From Methylobacterium thuringiense (GTDB taxonomy: Bacteria > Pseudomonadota > Alphaproteobacteria > Rhizobiales > Beijerinckiaceae): a DNA stretch of 64,000 nt. Under the pieces are notes generated by a model, which saw only the letters and a list, made by a program, of their open reading frames with translations, was not told where the DNA came from and searched no databases. Shown here piece by piece: positions 14,740 through 25,100 of the stretch. Numbering within the stretch: the first letter of the stretch is position 1; each line of letters starts with the position of its first letter. The translations under genes and the position numbers were made by a program. Location of the stretch: positions 62,001 to 126,000 of the forward strand of contig NZ_BPRA01000006.1 in the NCBI RefSeq assembly GCF_022179645.1, written 5' to 3'.

Positions 14740-16577
14740 CGTCCGACGAACGTCGTCACGCGCGCCGCGTCCCCGAGGTCGAAGGGCGGCGCGTCGTTCT
14801 CAATGACGATGAACTGAGCCGTCTCGGCGAGACCGAGGAGGTGCCTGTAGAAGTGGGCGTTCAGCCCGCTCTCGGCGACCTGCCTCTCGTCGGCGCCGAC
14901 GGCGCCGTACCGCGATGTCAGGGCATCCCGGTAGCTGAGCAGGGGGCTGTCGAGGGCGATGATGCCGGGATGGGGAAGGTCCTTCGACCTGCAGTGCAGC
15001 AGCACGCCGATCTTGAAGGCGGCGTTCATCAGGGCCCGCACGCCCTTGCCGTTCGCGCGCCGGTCCTTGCCGTTGATGAGGATGTCGTGGCTGCCGGGAT
15101 CGAACGACACGGTCGGCAGCCCTGGGAACCGCCAGGCATGGAGGACGGACTGGATCGTCGTGGCCAGTTCGTGGCCGACGACGCCGCCGATGCCGACGCT
15201 CACCGACCCCCTCGCCACGGCGGTTGGCTTGAAGGCGGCAAGACGGGAACGTCGGGCCCGCAGGGCCTCGATGGACTGCAGATGGGCCAGCCCCCGGCGA
15301 GCCTCGTGCCGGGCGCGGTCAAGGCTTTCGTAGGCGAGGCGGCTGGACGCCTCCAGCGGCTTGGTCGCCTCGATGGCCTTTCCGAGCTGCGCCACCTCGG
15401 CGGCGAGCCGTTCCGCACGCCTCGACAGTCCCGCCCGTTCCGCCTCCAGCGAGGCCACCGCCTTCCGGAGGTCTGAGCGTTCGAGCCTGATCTTGGCGAT
15501 CTCGGCGCGCGTCGCCTCCTGCGTCACCTCGATCTCGTCGAATCCGTGGGCGTGCCGCTGGTCGTCGGGGTCGGCTCCGCAGAGCGGGCACGTCCGGCGC
15601 GCGCCGACCAGCAGCGCGGCGCCGCCTTCCTCAAGGGCCTGTAGCCTCGCGACGTCGCTCTCGTACACGGCATCGAGCAAGGCGAACCGGTCCAGGGTGA
15701 TCGCGATGTCGGAGCGGCGCTCCTGCGCCTCCGTCGCTGTCTCGACCGCCGCCCTTCGATCCCTCCGGAGTTCGTCGAGCCGAAGCTGATGCGCGGACAG
15801 GGTTTGCTGGAGCCCCCCGATGCTGTCCGCGATGCGCTCTTCCTGGCCTTCCAGGTCCGCACTGTCCGGCCAACGCCGGGCGAGCTCGTCCTCGGCCGCG
15901 GCTATCATGTCGTCGATCAGCTCGATCTTGCCGAGGTTGGCCGTCCTCTGCGCGTCGGTGCTGCGCGTCGTCTGCTTGGCGCTGTCGTCGACGCCCGTGA
16001 CGATGAACTTGAGGACGTTCCTGTCGAAGGTATCGCCGCTCTGGGCCGAGATCCGGGTCGGGCTCCACTCGCCCATCATGTTCGTCTCTTCGGTGAACAC
16101 ATACGGCGCGAAATGGCGGAACGTGAACGAGCTCTTCTCGGAATTCTGGTTCCGCGCGATCCTTCGGTCGACCACGTCGAGTTCCGACAGGAGGAAGCTG
16201 GAGAGGCTTTCCCCCTTCGCACGATGGTCGGCGGCGAGGGTTCGCGCGGGCTCGGCGTCGGGATCATGTGCGATCCCGGCCTCGTACGATCCGAACGCCC
16301 CGCCCGAGACCGACCGGACGAGCGTGACGCGCCCGCTCTTGGGCAGGTCGATTTCCAGCCACGCCCTCTCGTAGCCTTGGATCTCCTCGATGTCCGGCAG
16401 AGGGGAGCCGGCGCCCGTCATGAAGTCCAGTGCCTTCATGATGAAGGTCTTGCCGGCGTTCGACGCGCCCCAGACGACGTTGACGCCGGGGACGAAGCCG
16501 ATCTCGGCCAAGGGGACGCGCGGTCCCGTCAAGGACAGCCGCCTCAGGACGAAGCGCGGTGGATCGGACGCGGTCAT
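14685..16577 (-). CDS. ABC-3C system SMC/Rad50-like ATPase
   Basis: A 630-aa ATPase of the ABC/SMC class. Walker A is GASNAGKT (residues 37-44); the middle (about 210-470) is charged and coiled-coil-like and contains a zinc-hook-like CPLCG at about residue 330; the C-terminal end carries Walker B-like I-I-A-L-D-S-P. This is the ATPase component of an ABC-three-component system, a class of predicted antiviral systems. It starts by ATGA overlap with the middle-component gene. Its C-terminal 55 bp overlap the end of the convergent kfrA-like gene, so one of these reading frames was probably extended during rearrangement. Confidence 0.8.
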   Translation of the reverse strand: MTASDPPRFVLRRLSLTGPRVPLAEIGFVPGVNVVWGASNAGKTFIMKALDFMTGAGSPLPDIEEIQGYERAWLEIDLPKSGRVTLVRSVSGGAFGSYEAGIAHDPDAEPARTLAADHRAKGESLSSFLLSELDVVDRRIARNQNSEKSSFTFRHFAPYVFTEETNMMGEWSPTRISAQSGDTFDRNVLKFIVTGVDDSAKQTTRSTDAQRTANLGKIELIDDMIAAAEDELARRWPDSADLEGQEERIADSIGGLQQTLSAHQLRLDELRRDRRAAVETATEAQERRSDIAITLDRFALLDAVYESDVARLQALEEGGAALLVGARRTCPLCGADPDDQRHAHGFDEIEVTQEATRAEIAKIRLERSDLRKAVASLEAERAGLSRRAERLAAEVAQLGKAIEATKPLEASSRLAYESLDRARHEARRGLAHLQSIEALRARRSRLAAFKPTAVARGSVSVGIGGVVGHELATTIQSVLHAWRFPGLPTVSFDPGSHDILINGKDRRANGKGVRALMNAAFKIGVLLHCRSKDLPHPGIIALDSPLLSYRDALTSRYGAVGADERQVAESGLNAHFYRHLLGLAETAQFIVIENDAPPFDLGDAARVTTFVGRQGTGGRKGFFPVSDPAA

Positions 16578-17065
16578 CCGAGCCGGACCCCGCCGTCGAC
16601 GGGCCCGAACGCCTCGTTCCAATCGCCGATGTGGTCGCGCATGCGCGCCTTGAAGCTTGCCTTGTCGGTCAGCCTGATCTCGCACGCGATCCATCTGGCG
16701 CAGGCCTTCAACCGCTCGGAATACGGCGTCTCCAGGAGCTCGACGTAGGACGCCGCCTCGTCGGACGCGCGGTAGAGGATCCCTTGCGGAACGCTGTCCT
16801 GGCATACGAGGTGGCATCGCCGCATCAGATCCAGGCTCCGCTCGACCAGGCGCCTTCGGACCAGGAGCTCGCCCTTCCGTCCCGGGACCTCGGGGTGGAG
16901 GCTGGGCGGCCCTCCGACGTCGGCGGTGTGGACGACGACGTGGTCCAGCAGCACCATCTCGGACAGGTCGACGCGCTCCGGGCGCAGGTGTTCGAGGACG
17001 ACCACCGCCCTGATGCCGGCCTCAAGCGGGGAGTTGAACAGGCGGCCGAACGTATCGACGCTCAC
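16574..17065 (-). CDS. ABC-3C middle component
   Basis: A 163-aa protein lying between the nuclease-like protein and the SMC-like ATPase, with GTGA and ATGA overlaps on its two sides. It begins S-V-D-T-F-G-R-L-F-N-S-P-L-E-A-G, has a helical N-terminal part and continues with R-R-C-H-L-V and a G-I-L-Y-R-A strand. Size, position and the N-R/L-F-N-x-P-x-E pattern fit the small middle component that couples effector and ATPase in ABC-3C systems. The gene is embedded in a much longer frame with shadow-like composition; the GTG at 17065 is supported by the overlap. Confidence 0.65.
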   Translation of the reverse strand: MSVDTFGRLFNSPLEAGIRAVVVLEHLRPERVDLSEMVLLDHVVVHTADVGGPPSLHPEVPGRKGELLVRRRLVERSLDLMRRCHLVCQDSVPQGILYRASDEAASYVELLETPYSERLKACARWIACEIRLTDKASFKARMRDHIGDWNEAFGPVDGGVRLG

Positions 17066-18066
17066 GGCACCCACTTCATCTGCCCCTCGTTGGCGAGGTG
17101 GTGGCACATGCCCTGCCGGACGGGAACCCGTGCGAGCTTCCCCAGGATCGCGCTCGGCATCGTGGCGGCGTGCCGCATGACGGCGGCGACGCGGTCGAGC
17201 CGGCTCTGATGGACCTGCCGGTAGACCTCGATGACGCCATGGTAGATCTCGGCCTCGAAATCCCGGAGCGCCTCGACGGACGTGTTGTCCCGGTGGAACA
17301 GCCTGAACGACCTCGCGTCGAAGAACCGCGTCCGCTGCTCGCGGAGGTGGTCGCCGTGCTCGCCGTCCGCCAGCACCGCGTCCGCCGTCGCGAAGGGGGC
17401 ACCCCTGGCCTCGCCGTAGACCCGGCGTAGCTGATCGACGTATTCCATCTCCTCGGCCAGCAGAACGGCGGGGACGCTGCCCGCCGGTGCGTCGCCGGGA
17501 GGTTCCTTGAGGACCATGGTCAGGGCGGTGCGGGCGGCGGGGTGCTTGGCAAGCCCGGTTGCCGAGAGGTGGCTGATCGAGCCGAAGTCGTAGGCATCGA
17601 TCAGGGTGCGGAGGGCCGGCGAGAGCGGTATCCGCCGCCGCCGCGTGATCGACCCGGCGCAATGCTGGTCCCACTGCGCGATCAGCACCGCCTTCAGGTC
17701 GGAGGGATTGAAGATCAGGTCCTGCAGCGGGCCGGCGACGCCGCGGGGAGCGACGAAGAAGTACCGCTCCGGCAGGGTCCGGTAGGCTCCCTCCCGGTGG
17801 TGGTGGAACACCTTGCCGAGTTCCGATAGGGCCTCGGGCACCCCGAGGGCGCTGCGAAGCGTCTTCCGCTTGCATTGGTAAAGGTGCCAGGGTCCCTCGT
17901 GCTTCACCGGGGTCATGAAACCGATGACGTCACGGCCCTTGTCGTTAGCCTTGCCGATGCGCTCGACGAGGTGGTAGCCGGCGCCGAGCCGCTCGCACCA
18001 AAGCTCGACGAACTCCTCCAGCTCGTCGTCGTCGAGTTCCTTGAGGCGAATGGCGACGCTGGTCAC
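17062..18066 (-). CDS. ABC-3C effector with Mrr-type restriction endonuclease domain
   Basis: A 334-aa protein whose N-terminal 80 residues form a PD-(D/E)xK-like nuclease domain of the Mrr kind: a helix with L-E-E-F-V-E-L-W-C, then K-G-R-D46-V, then Y-Q64-C-K66. The remaining 250 residues correspond to the ABC-3C C-terminal domain and include a conserved-looking H-R-x-x-T-S-V-E/I-Y-H-G-V block near residues 275-300. GTG at 18066 is preferred because AAGGACGG lies about 10 bases upstream; an upstream ATG would add unstructured residues. The protein is probably the DNA-degrading effector of the three-gene system. Confidence 0.78.
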   Translation of the reverse strand: MTSVAIRLKELDDDELEEFVELWCERLGAGYHLVERIGKANDKGRDVIGFMTPVKHEGPWHLYQCKRKTLRSALGVPEALSELGKVFHHHREGAYRTLPERYFFVAPRGVAGPLQDLIFNPSDLKAVLIAQWDQHCAGSITRRRRIPLSPALRTLIDAYDFGSISHLSATGLAKHPAARTALTMVLKEPPGDAPAGSVPAVLLAEEMEYVDQLRRVYGEARGAPFATADAVLADGEHGDHLREQRTRFFDARSFRLFHRDNTSVEALRDFEAEIYHGVIEVYRQVHQSRLDRVAAVMRHAATMPSAILGKLARVPVRQGMCHHLANEGQMKWVP

Positions 18067-18234
18067 GCGACCCGTGCCCGTCCTTCGAGGGGAGGTGGGG
18101 AGGATCGGCGACGTGCCGGTGCCTGGCCACGCCGCGACCATACCCCGTGCGGTCGGCGCGGCCAAGGTTGTACGGCGTCCGGATGCCGCCCGATGCACCG
18201 CTCTCCCGCGGCCGTATCCTGCCTCTTGCCGCGT

Positions 18235-19104
18235 TCACGGTCCCCAGCGCGAGACCTCGTCGGCCGTCGCCTCGTCATGCATCCGCGTCAGGGTGTCCAT
18301 GAAGCGGGCAAGCTCGCCCTCGGCGAGGCAGGGAGCAGGCTTCCCCTCGACGAGGAAGTTGCGGATCTCGAAGGTCTGGCCTTCCAAAGCGGCCTGGCCC
18401 GTCAAGGCCTTCGCGTCTCCCAGGCTGGCCATGAGCGTGCGGGCGAGGGGCCGGGCATCCCTCTCGACGCTTGCGGCGATCGCATCGGGCGGCAGGAATC
18501 CCTTGCGGAGGTGTGGGAGTCGCCCCCGGATCGCACCGACCAGGCGTTCGGCGTCGTCCGGATGGATGAACCAGCGCTCGTTGGCGTGGACGTGGCCGCG
18601 TCGCAACTGGATGTCGAGCCCGGCGATGCGGGCGAACCCCGCGTAGGCCGTACCCTTGGTCAGCGCGCGCCAGGCATCGGCGAGCACGTCGGGATCGACG
18701 TCACGGCCGGCCCGCTCCGAGGCCTCCTCCAACGTCAGCCAACCCTCGGGCCGCGTCGGCCATCGGCGTTCCCTTTTCTGGGTGTATGGGGCGAGAAGGT
18801 GAATGTCCTCGCTATGGGCGCACCAGCGGTCGAAGCCGCTGATGCGGCAGGCCGCCATCCTGACGGTGACGTCATGCACGGTCGTCGGCTCGCCACGCGC
18901 CGCGGCTGATACTAGGGCCTGCCAAGCCCGCCTGAAGTTCGCGGTTTCCTTCGTGGTGCCGATGGCGGCCGCGGCATCGTCGATGGCCAGCCATTCCTCG
19001 GACTTGCCGATGGCGCCGGGAATGCGACGTGGCATCCGCGCCCAGGCCGCCGCGATGTTTCTCGAACGATCTCGGGTTCCGGCTTCCGGTTCAGGGAGGA
19101 GCAT
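18235..19104 (-). CDS. tandem winged-helix-like hypothetical protein (289 aa)
   Basis: No known family is recognised. The protein contains repeated segments of the kind E-W-L-A-I-D-D-A-A-A-A-I-G and G-W-L-T-L-E-E-A-S-E-R-A-G, each at the start of a helical unit, which look like diverged helix-turn-helix or MerR-like modules. A third G-F-L-P-P-D-A-I-A-A-S unit occurs near residue 215. The ATG at 19104 has only a weak ribosome-binding site. It lies 168 bp upstream of the ABC-3C genes on the same strand, so it may regulate or accompany them. Confidence 0.6.
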   Translation of the reverse strand: MLLPEPEAGTRDRSRNIAAAWARMPRRIPGAIGKSEEWLAIDDAAAAIGTTKETANFRRAWQALVSAAARGEPTTVHDVTVRMAACRISGFDRWCAHSEDIHLLAPYTQKRERRWPTRPEGWLTLEEASERAGRDVDPDVLADAWRALTKGTAYAGFARIAGLDIQLRRGHVHANERWFIHPDDAERLVGAIRGRLPHLRKGFLPPDAIAASVERDARPLARTLMASLGDAKALTGQAALEGQTFEIRNFLVEGKPAPCLAEGELARFMDTLTRMHDEATADEVSRWGP

Positions 19105-19743
19105 GATCGATTCTCACGTTTGGGTCTGCCAAGCGTGCGGTCTGACCAAGCAAGCCACCAGCGCTTACGCTTCGGCATTGCGGATGGGCGCGACCCGGGG
19201 TCGGCGTATCGCTCGCCGCGGGCCGAGCTCCCGAGCCGTACTCTCGACGTCGATCAAGCGCCCGTCGCGAAGCGAACCCGCTGCGGCAGGGCCGCCCGGC
19301 CCGGAACGTCGGTGTTCACCATCGGTTCGGGTCCCGGAGCGCCAAGGCCTTGCATTCACTGAGGACCGTCATTCGTTTCATCGTGGTGGAGGGCAAGCCA
19401 CCCGATGCCCGCACGGAGCGCCGGGAGAACGTCGGGCGCTCCTCCGGCGAGACATTGAACCGCCTCACGCCGAGTGCCGTCTGCCACCGCATCATGCCAG
19501 CCGGTACGGAGTGCGCCCTTCCTAAGGGTGAGAGCCTGGCCGGGTACGATGCCGTGTCCCTGTCGGGCTCGCCCATGTCGCATCGTCGTCCCGTAGGTAA
19601 ACGGACCCGGTCATTGCACGCGCCTGGGACGCGGACGTTTCGAATGCCGGATCCACAGGTCCTCCCCGGGCGGTCCGCATAGGTCGGCAAGCCGGGTGCC
19701 GATGGGGCTTTTCCACCCGCCGGAAAGATGGCACCGTGTTCGG
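19105..19743. other. gene-free stretch between defence-like and metal-resistance blocks
   Basis: Frames exist on both strands, but none has a ribosome-binding site, recognisable motif or natural protein composition. It marks the change from minus-strand defence-like genes to plus-strand copper genes. I see no terminal repeats or insertion-sequence remnants here. Confidence 0.4.
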
Positions 19744-20139
19744 GTGACGTTCTGGCTCGCCCTCCGGCGGCTGCTTCCGCTTCTCGCGGTCCTCAGCCTC
19801 GCCCTCGCGCCGGTGACCGCTTCTGCGGCCGCCGCGGGTATGCACGTCCCGATGGCGATGAAGGGTCACGTCATCGCCATGCCCGACGAGGCCATGGAAG
19901 ACATGGCCGGCATGGCGATGGACGACATGCCGTGCTGTCCGAAGGAGCGATCCGACCTGCCGGACTGTTCCAAGGACTGTCCGCTGATGGCGCTGTGCCT
20001 GGCGAAGGTGGTGACCGGCCTGCCGGGCGTACCTGGAATGCCGTCACGCGTGGCCGTCATCCAGGGAGCGTCGTGGGCCGTGACCGCGTCCTTCGACAGC
20101 CTCTCGCACGGGCCGCCCTCCGAGCCTCCCCGAGCCTGA
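19744..20139 (+). CDS. exported Met/Cys/His-rich protein, probably copper-related (131 aa)
   Basis: The product has a hydrophobic signal sequence (R-R-L-L-P-L-L-A-V-L-S-L-A-L-A with A-S-A cleavage), then a methionine-rich segment with M-E-D-M-A-G-M-A-M-D-D-M and clustered cysteines (P-C-C-P-K, D-C-S-K-D-C). These features suit periplasmic copper binding. The GTG at 19744 puts the signal peptide at the N-terminus; an upstream in-frame ATG at 19696 is possible. It precedes the FixH-like gene and the cusBA-like pair. Confidence 0.6.
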   Translation: MTFWLALRRLLPLLAVLSLALAPVTASAAAAGMHVPMAMKGHVIAMPDEAMEDMAGMAMDDMPCCPKERSDLPDCSKDCPLMALCLAKVVTGLPGVPGMPSRVAVIQGASWAVTASFDSLSHGPPSEPPRA

Positions 20140-20220
20140 ACCCGATGCCGCCGGCGCTTGCGCCGGCACGGTGACGCGCGCCCGCGCGTGGCCATCAATC
20201 GCGTTCAGGAGACGACCACA

Positions 20221-20616
20221 GTGACCAAGAACCCTTTCGCGCGCGCCATGACCGCCGCGCTGCTCGGCCTCGCCCTCACCTCGGCCGCCAGGGCCGACAT
20301 CAAGGACTACGCGTTCCAGCTCGTGAAGGACGAAGCGAAGCAGGGCGAGGCGATCCTCGACGTCCGCCTCGTGGACAGGCGCACGTCCAAACCCGTGTCC
20401 GACGCCGTGATCTTCGCCAAGCGCATCGACATGGCTCCGGACAGCATGGAGGAGATGACCTCCAAGATCGAGCAGATGCCGTCGCCGGAGCCGGGGACCT
20501 ACCGGTTCAAGGCGAAGCTGACGATGGCCGGCGGCTGGCGCCTCTCGCTCGGGGCCAAGGTCCCCGGCGAGAGCGGCACCGTCGAAAGCAAGCTGGTGTT
20601 CAAGGCCACCAAGTGA
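20221..20616 (+). CDS. exported FixH/YtkA-like protein (131 aa)
   Basis: The protein starts with a signal peptide (A-L-L-G-L-A-L-T-S-A-A-R-A) followed by a single beta-sandwich domain of the FixH/YtkA-like type: D-Y-A-F-Q-L, A-I-L-D-V-R-L-V-D-R-R-T-S-K-P-V, then P-E-P-G-T-Y-R-F-K-A and G-G-W-R-L-S-L. Such proteins accompany copper-handling operons. GTG at 20221 has AGGAG about 9 bases upstream. Its stop overlaps the cusB start as GTGA, so it is the first gene of a coupled three-gene unit. Confidence 0.75.
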   Translation: MTKNPFARAMTAALLGLALTSAARADIKDYAFQLVKDEAKQGEAILDVRLVDRRTSKPVSDAVIFAKRIDMAPDSMEEMTSKIEQMPSPEPGTYRFKAKLTMAGGWRLSLGAKVPGESGTVESKLVFKATK

Positions 20617-22109
20617 GCCGGTCGGCCTGGGCCGCCGGGACCCTCGCCGCGCTCGCGGCGGGGGTTCTGGGATTTGCCGCGGGGCGCGAGGGCAGCGCCG
20701 TGCCGACGTTCGTCCAACAGGCGCGGACCGGGATCGCCCACTGGCTGCCCGGCGCGGGGGCGGCGTCCTCGCTGCCTTTGCCGGTCAAGGCCACGGGGCC
20801 CGTGGTCTACTACCAGGACCCGGACGGGAAATCGGACTACGCCTCCGAGCCGAAGCGAACCGCGGACGGTCGCGACTACCGCGCCGTCCGCGCGAGCGAG
20901 GACGTGCGCTTCGACGAACCCGACGAGGCGGAGGCAATGCCCGACGCCGGGCACGGCGACATGGCCATGGCTCAGGCCACGCCCCCTGCAAGCGCCCGCA
21001 AGGTGCGCTTCTACCGGAACCCGATGGGCCTTCCGGACACCTCGCCGATTCCGAAAAAGGACTCGATGGGAATGGACTACCTCCCCGTCTACGAGGGCGA
21101 GGACACCGACGACGACACCGTGAAAATCTCGCCCGGCAAGCTCCAGCGCACCGGGGTCCGGACGGCGGTCGCCGAGCGTCGCGTCCTGTCGATGCCGGTT
21201 CGCGCGCCCGGGGCCATCGAGGAGGACGAGCGCCGGATCTCGGTCATCGCGATGCGCACCGATGCCTTCATCGAGAAGGTCGAGGCCGTCACCACCGGCG
21301 ACCACGTGCACAAGGGCCAGCCGCTCCTGCGCCTGTTCTCGCCGGAGATGAACGCGGCTGCCGCGCAGTACCTCACCGGCATAGGCTACGAGGGCGCCCG
21401 CCGGCGCCTGGAGAACCTCGGCATCCCGCCCGAGGTCATCGACGAGATCGAGCGCACCCGGAAGGTGCCTTCCACCATCACGTGGTCGGCGCCCCGCGAC
21501 GGCGTCGTGGTCGAGCGCAACGTCTCCGACGGCATGCGCGCGAAGTCCGGCGACACCCTCTTCAAGCTCGTCGATCATTCCAGGGTCTGGGTCCTGGCCG
21601 ACGTGACCGAACGCGACCTAGCCGCTGTGGCCGAAGGCCAGACGGCGACGGTGCGCGCCCGGACGTTCCAGGACCGCGTCTTCACCGGCGCGGTGACCCG
21701 GATCTACCCGCACCTCGCCATGGCGACCCGGACCGCCCGCCTGCGGATCGAGTTGCCGAACCCGAACGGCGACCTGCGCCCGGGCATGTTCGCCGACGTG
21801 ACGATCGCCACCGGCAGCGACAAGCCGGTGGTCGCGGTGCCCGATGATGCCGTCATCGATACCGGCACCAGGCAGGTCGTGCTTCTGGACAAGGGCGAGG
21901 GCCGCTTCGAGCCGCGACCGGTCATGCTCGGCACCCGTGGCGACGGCTTCGTCGAGATCCGCGACGGCATCGCCGCGGGCGACCGCGTGGTGACGTCGGC
22001 GAACTTCCTCATCGACGCCGAGAGCAACCTGAAGGCGGCGCTGCAAGGGCTCTCCGAGCCCAAGCCCGATCCCGGCCCGCAGGCCGCCGCCCAAGGGAAG
22101 GCGCCATGA
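20613..22109 (+). CDS. cusB: CusB-type RND efflux periplasmic adaptor
   Basis: A 498-aa membrane-fusion protein linking the CusA-type pump to an outer-membrane channel. It has an N-terminal membrane anchor and two short heavy-metal-binding segments (Y-Y-Q-D-P-D-G-K near residue 65; Y-R-N-P-M-G-L-P-D-T-S and M-G-M-D-Y-L-P-V-Y near 130-160). The hairpin/lipoyl and beta-barrel domains follow, with G-D-H-V-H-K-G-Q-P-L-L-R and the closing G-L-x-x-G-D-R-V-V-type region. It overlaps fixH-like and cusA genes by 4 bp each. The usual outer-membrane partner gene (cusC) is absent nearby. Confidence 0.9.
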   Translation: MSRSAWAAGTLAALAAGVLGFAAGREGSAVPTFVQQARTGIAHWLPGAGAASSLPLPVKATGPVVYYQDPDGKSDYASEPKRTADGRDYRAVRASEDVRFDEPDEAEAMPDAGHGDMAMAQATPPASARKVRFYRNPMGLPDTSPIPKKDSMGMDYLPVYEGEDTDDDTVKISPGKLQRTGVRTAVAERRVLSMPVRAPGAIEEDERRISVIAMRTDAFIEKVEAVTTGDHVHKGQPLLRLFSPEMNAAAAQYLTGIGYEGARRRLENLGIPPEVIDEIERTRKVPSTITWSAPRDGVVVERNVSDGMRAKSGDTLFKLVDHSRVWVLADVTERDLAAVAEGQTATVRARTFQDRVFTGAVTRIYPHLAMATRTARLRIELPNPNGDLRPGMFADVTIATGSDKPVVAVPDDAVIDTGTRQVVLLDKGEGRFEPRPVMLGTRGDGFVEIRDGIAAGDRVVTSANFLIDAESNLKAALQGLSEPKPDPGPQAAAQGKAP

Positions 22110-25100
22110 TCGCCCGCCTCATCGCCTGGTCGGCCCGGAATCTGGTGCTGGTGCTGATCGGGACCGTTTTCGCGGTCGGAGCGGGCCTCTACGCCCTGAA
22201 AACCCTGCCGCTCGACGCGATCCCCGACCTCTCGGACGTCCAGACCATCGTCTACACCGAGTACCCCGGGCAGGCGCCGCAGGTCATCGAGGATCAAGTC
22301 ACCTACCCTCTGACCACCGCGATGCTGACGGTGCCCCGGTCGAAGGTCGTGCGCGGGTTCTCGTTCTTCGGGGTCTCGTTCGTCTACGTCATCTTCGAGG
22401 ACGGCACCGACCCGTATTGGGCCCGCAGCCGGGTGCTCGAATACCTGAACACCGTGGCCAAGCGCCTGCCGGCCGGTGTCACCCCGACGCTGGGACCGGA
22501 CGCGACGGGGGTGGGCTGGGTCTACCAGTACGTCGTGGTCGCCAAGGAACGCACGCTGGCCGAGCTCCGCTCGCTCCAAGACTGGGTCGTCCGCTTCGGG
22601 GCGTCCCGGGCCGAGGGCGTGGCGGAGGTCGCCGGCGTCGGCGGCTTCGTGAAGCAGTATAACGTCGTGGTCGATCCGAACCGGCTCCGGGCGCAGGGCA
22701 TCACCCTGTCCAAGCTCCGGGAGGCCATCCGGTCGAGCAATGCCGACGTCGGCGGCCGCACCGTCGAGCTCTCCGAGTTCGAGTTCGTCGTCCGGGGGCG
22801 GGGGTACCTCAAGAGCGTCGCCGACATCGAGAGCATCGTCCTGAAGGCCGAGGCGGGCACGCCCCTCCGGGTCAAGGACGTCGCCAAGGTCGAGCTCGGC
22901 CCGGACGAGCGCCGCGGCATCACCGAGATGAACGGGGACGGCGAGGTCGCCGGCGGGATCATCCTGCAGCGCTTCGGTGCCAACGCCCTGAACGTCATCG
23001 AGGGCGCTAAAGCCCGGCTCGCCGAGGTCGCCGCCAGCCTGCCCAAGGGCACGGAAATCCTGCCGGTCTACGACCGCTCGCACCTCATCGAGGCGGCCAT
23101 CGAGACCCTCAAGGGCACGCTGATCGAGGAGAGCGTCATCGTCGCCCTCGTTTGCGTCGTGTTCCTGCTCCACGTCCGCAGCGCCCTCGTCGCAATCCTC
23201 ATGCTGCCCGTGGGCATCCTGATGGCGTTCGCAGGCATGAAGGCCCTGGGGCTCGGTGCCAACATCATGAGCCTCGGCGGCATCGCCATCGCGGTGGGCG
23301 CCATGATCGACGCCGCCATCGTGATGATCGAGAACGCCCACAAGCACCTGGAGCGGGCGGCCCCCGGCAAGTCTCGGGTCGAGATCCTGATCGAGGCGGC
23401 GAGCGAGGTCGGGCCGTCGCTGTTCTTCTCGCTCCTCATCATCACGGTGAGCTTCCTGCCGATCTTCACCCTGGAGAGCCAGGAGGGGCGCCTGTTCGGT
23501 CCGCTGGCCTTCACCAAGACCTTCGCCATGGCGGCGTCGGCGGTGCTGTCCCTGACCCTCGTGCCGGCGCTGATGGTCCTCTTCGTCCGTGGCCGGATCA
23601 TCCCCGAGCACCGCAACCCAGTGAACAGACTCCTGATCTGGCTCTACCGCCCCCTCATAGCAGGCGTCCTGCGGGCACGGGTGCTCACCATCCTGCTGGC
23701 CGTGGTCGTCCTGGCGGCGACGGCGTGGCCCGCGAGCCGGCTCGGCTCGGAATTCATGCCCGACCTCGACGAGGGGACCTTGATGTACATGCCCACCACC
23801 CTGCCGGGCATCTCGGTGACCAAGGCCGGCGACCTGCTTGCGACCCAGGACCGGATCATCAAGTCGTTCCCCGAGGTGGCCTCGGTCTACGGCAAGGCCG
23901 GACGGGCCAACACCGCGACCGATCCGGCGCCGAGCGAGATGTTCGAGACCATTGTCAACCTGAAGCCGAAGGTGAATTGGCGTCCCGGGGTCACGACGGC
24001 GAGCCTGAAGGCCGAGATGGACGCCGCACTACAGTTCCCAGGGGTCTCGAACGCCTGGACCCAGCCGATCCGCGCCCGGATCGACATGCTCTCGACCGGC
24101 ATCCGCACGCCGGTCGGGATCAAGGTTCTGGGGACGGACCTCGCGGAGATGGAGAAGGTCGCCCGCCAGGTCGAGGCGGTGGTGAAGGCGGTCCCGGGCA
24201 CGTTGAGCGCCTACGCCGAGCGCGTCCAAGGCGGCTACTTCCTCGACATCACCCCCGACCGCGAGGCGCTCGGCCGGTACGGGCTGACCGTCGGCGACGT
24301 GCAGGACGTGATTGGGATGGCGCTCGGCGGCGAGAGCGTGACCAATACCGTCGAGGGCCGCGAGCGCTACACCGTGAACGTTCGCTACCCGCGCGCCTAC
24401 CGCTCCGACCCTCGATCCATCGCGGACGAGGTGCAGGTCCCGATCCCGGGCGGGGGGACAGTGCCGCTCGGCGAGGTGGCCAAGGTGCAGTTGAACCGCG
24501 GCCCGACGCAAATCCGGACTGAGAACGGGCAGCTCGCGGTCTTCATCTACGTCGACGTCGCGGGCCGTGATCTCGGTGGCTACGTCGCCGAGGCCAGGGC
24601 GGCGGTCGCCAACGAGGTGAGCCTGCCGCAGGGAACCCTCGTACAATGGAGTGGGCAGGTCGAGTACCTCGACCGGGCGACGGCCCGGCTCAAGGTCGTG
24701 GTGCCCCTGACGCTGCTGATCGTTTTCCTGCTGCTCTACCTCAACTTCCGTAGGCTCACTGAGACGCTCATCGTTATGCTGTCGTTGCCCTTCGCCCTCG
24801 TCGGCGGGGTCTGGCTGATGTGGTGGATGGGCTTCAACCTGTCGGTGGCGGTGGCGGTGGGCTTCATCGCGCTGGCCGGCGTCGCCGCGGAGACCGGCGT
24901 GATCATGCTGGTCTACCTCGACCACGCGCTCGCCGAGGTGCGCGCCGATTGCGAACGCGACGGGCGGACGTTCACCCGCGACGACCTGCGGCGGGCGATC
25001 ATGGTCGGCGCGGTCGAACGGGTGCGCCCGAAGATGATGACGGTCGTCGCCATCATGGCCGGGCTCCTGCCGATCCTGTGGAGCACCGGCTCGGGCTCCG

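Noticed and set aside
19105-19743. Frames on both strands as possible genes between ABC-3C and copper genes
   Set aside because: None has a ribosome-binding site, a family motif or composition distinct from the opposite-strand shadows.
21704-23611. Very long minus-strand frame (635 codons) opposite cusB/cusA
   Set aside because: It is antisense to two coupled genes with intact family signatures. The Asp/Glu/Arg/His-rich low-complexity composition marks it as a shadow.
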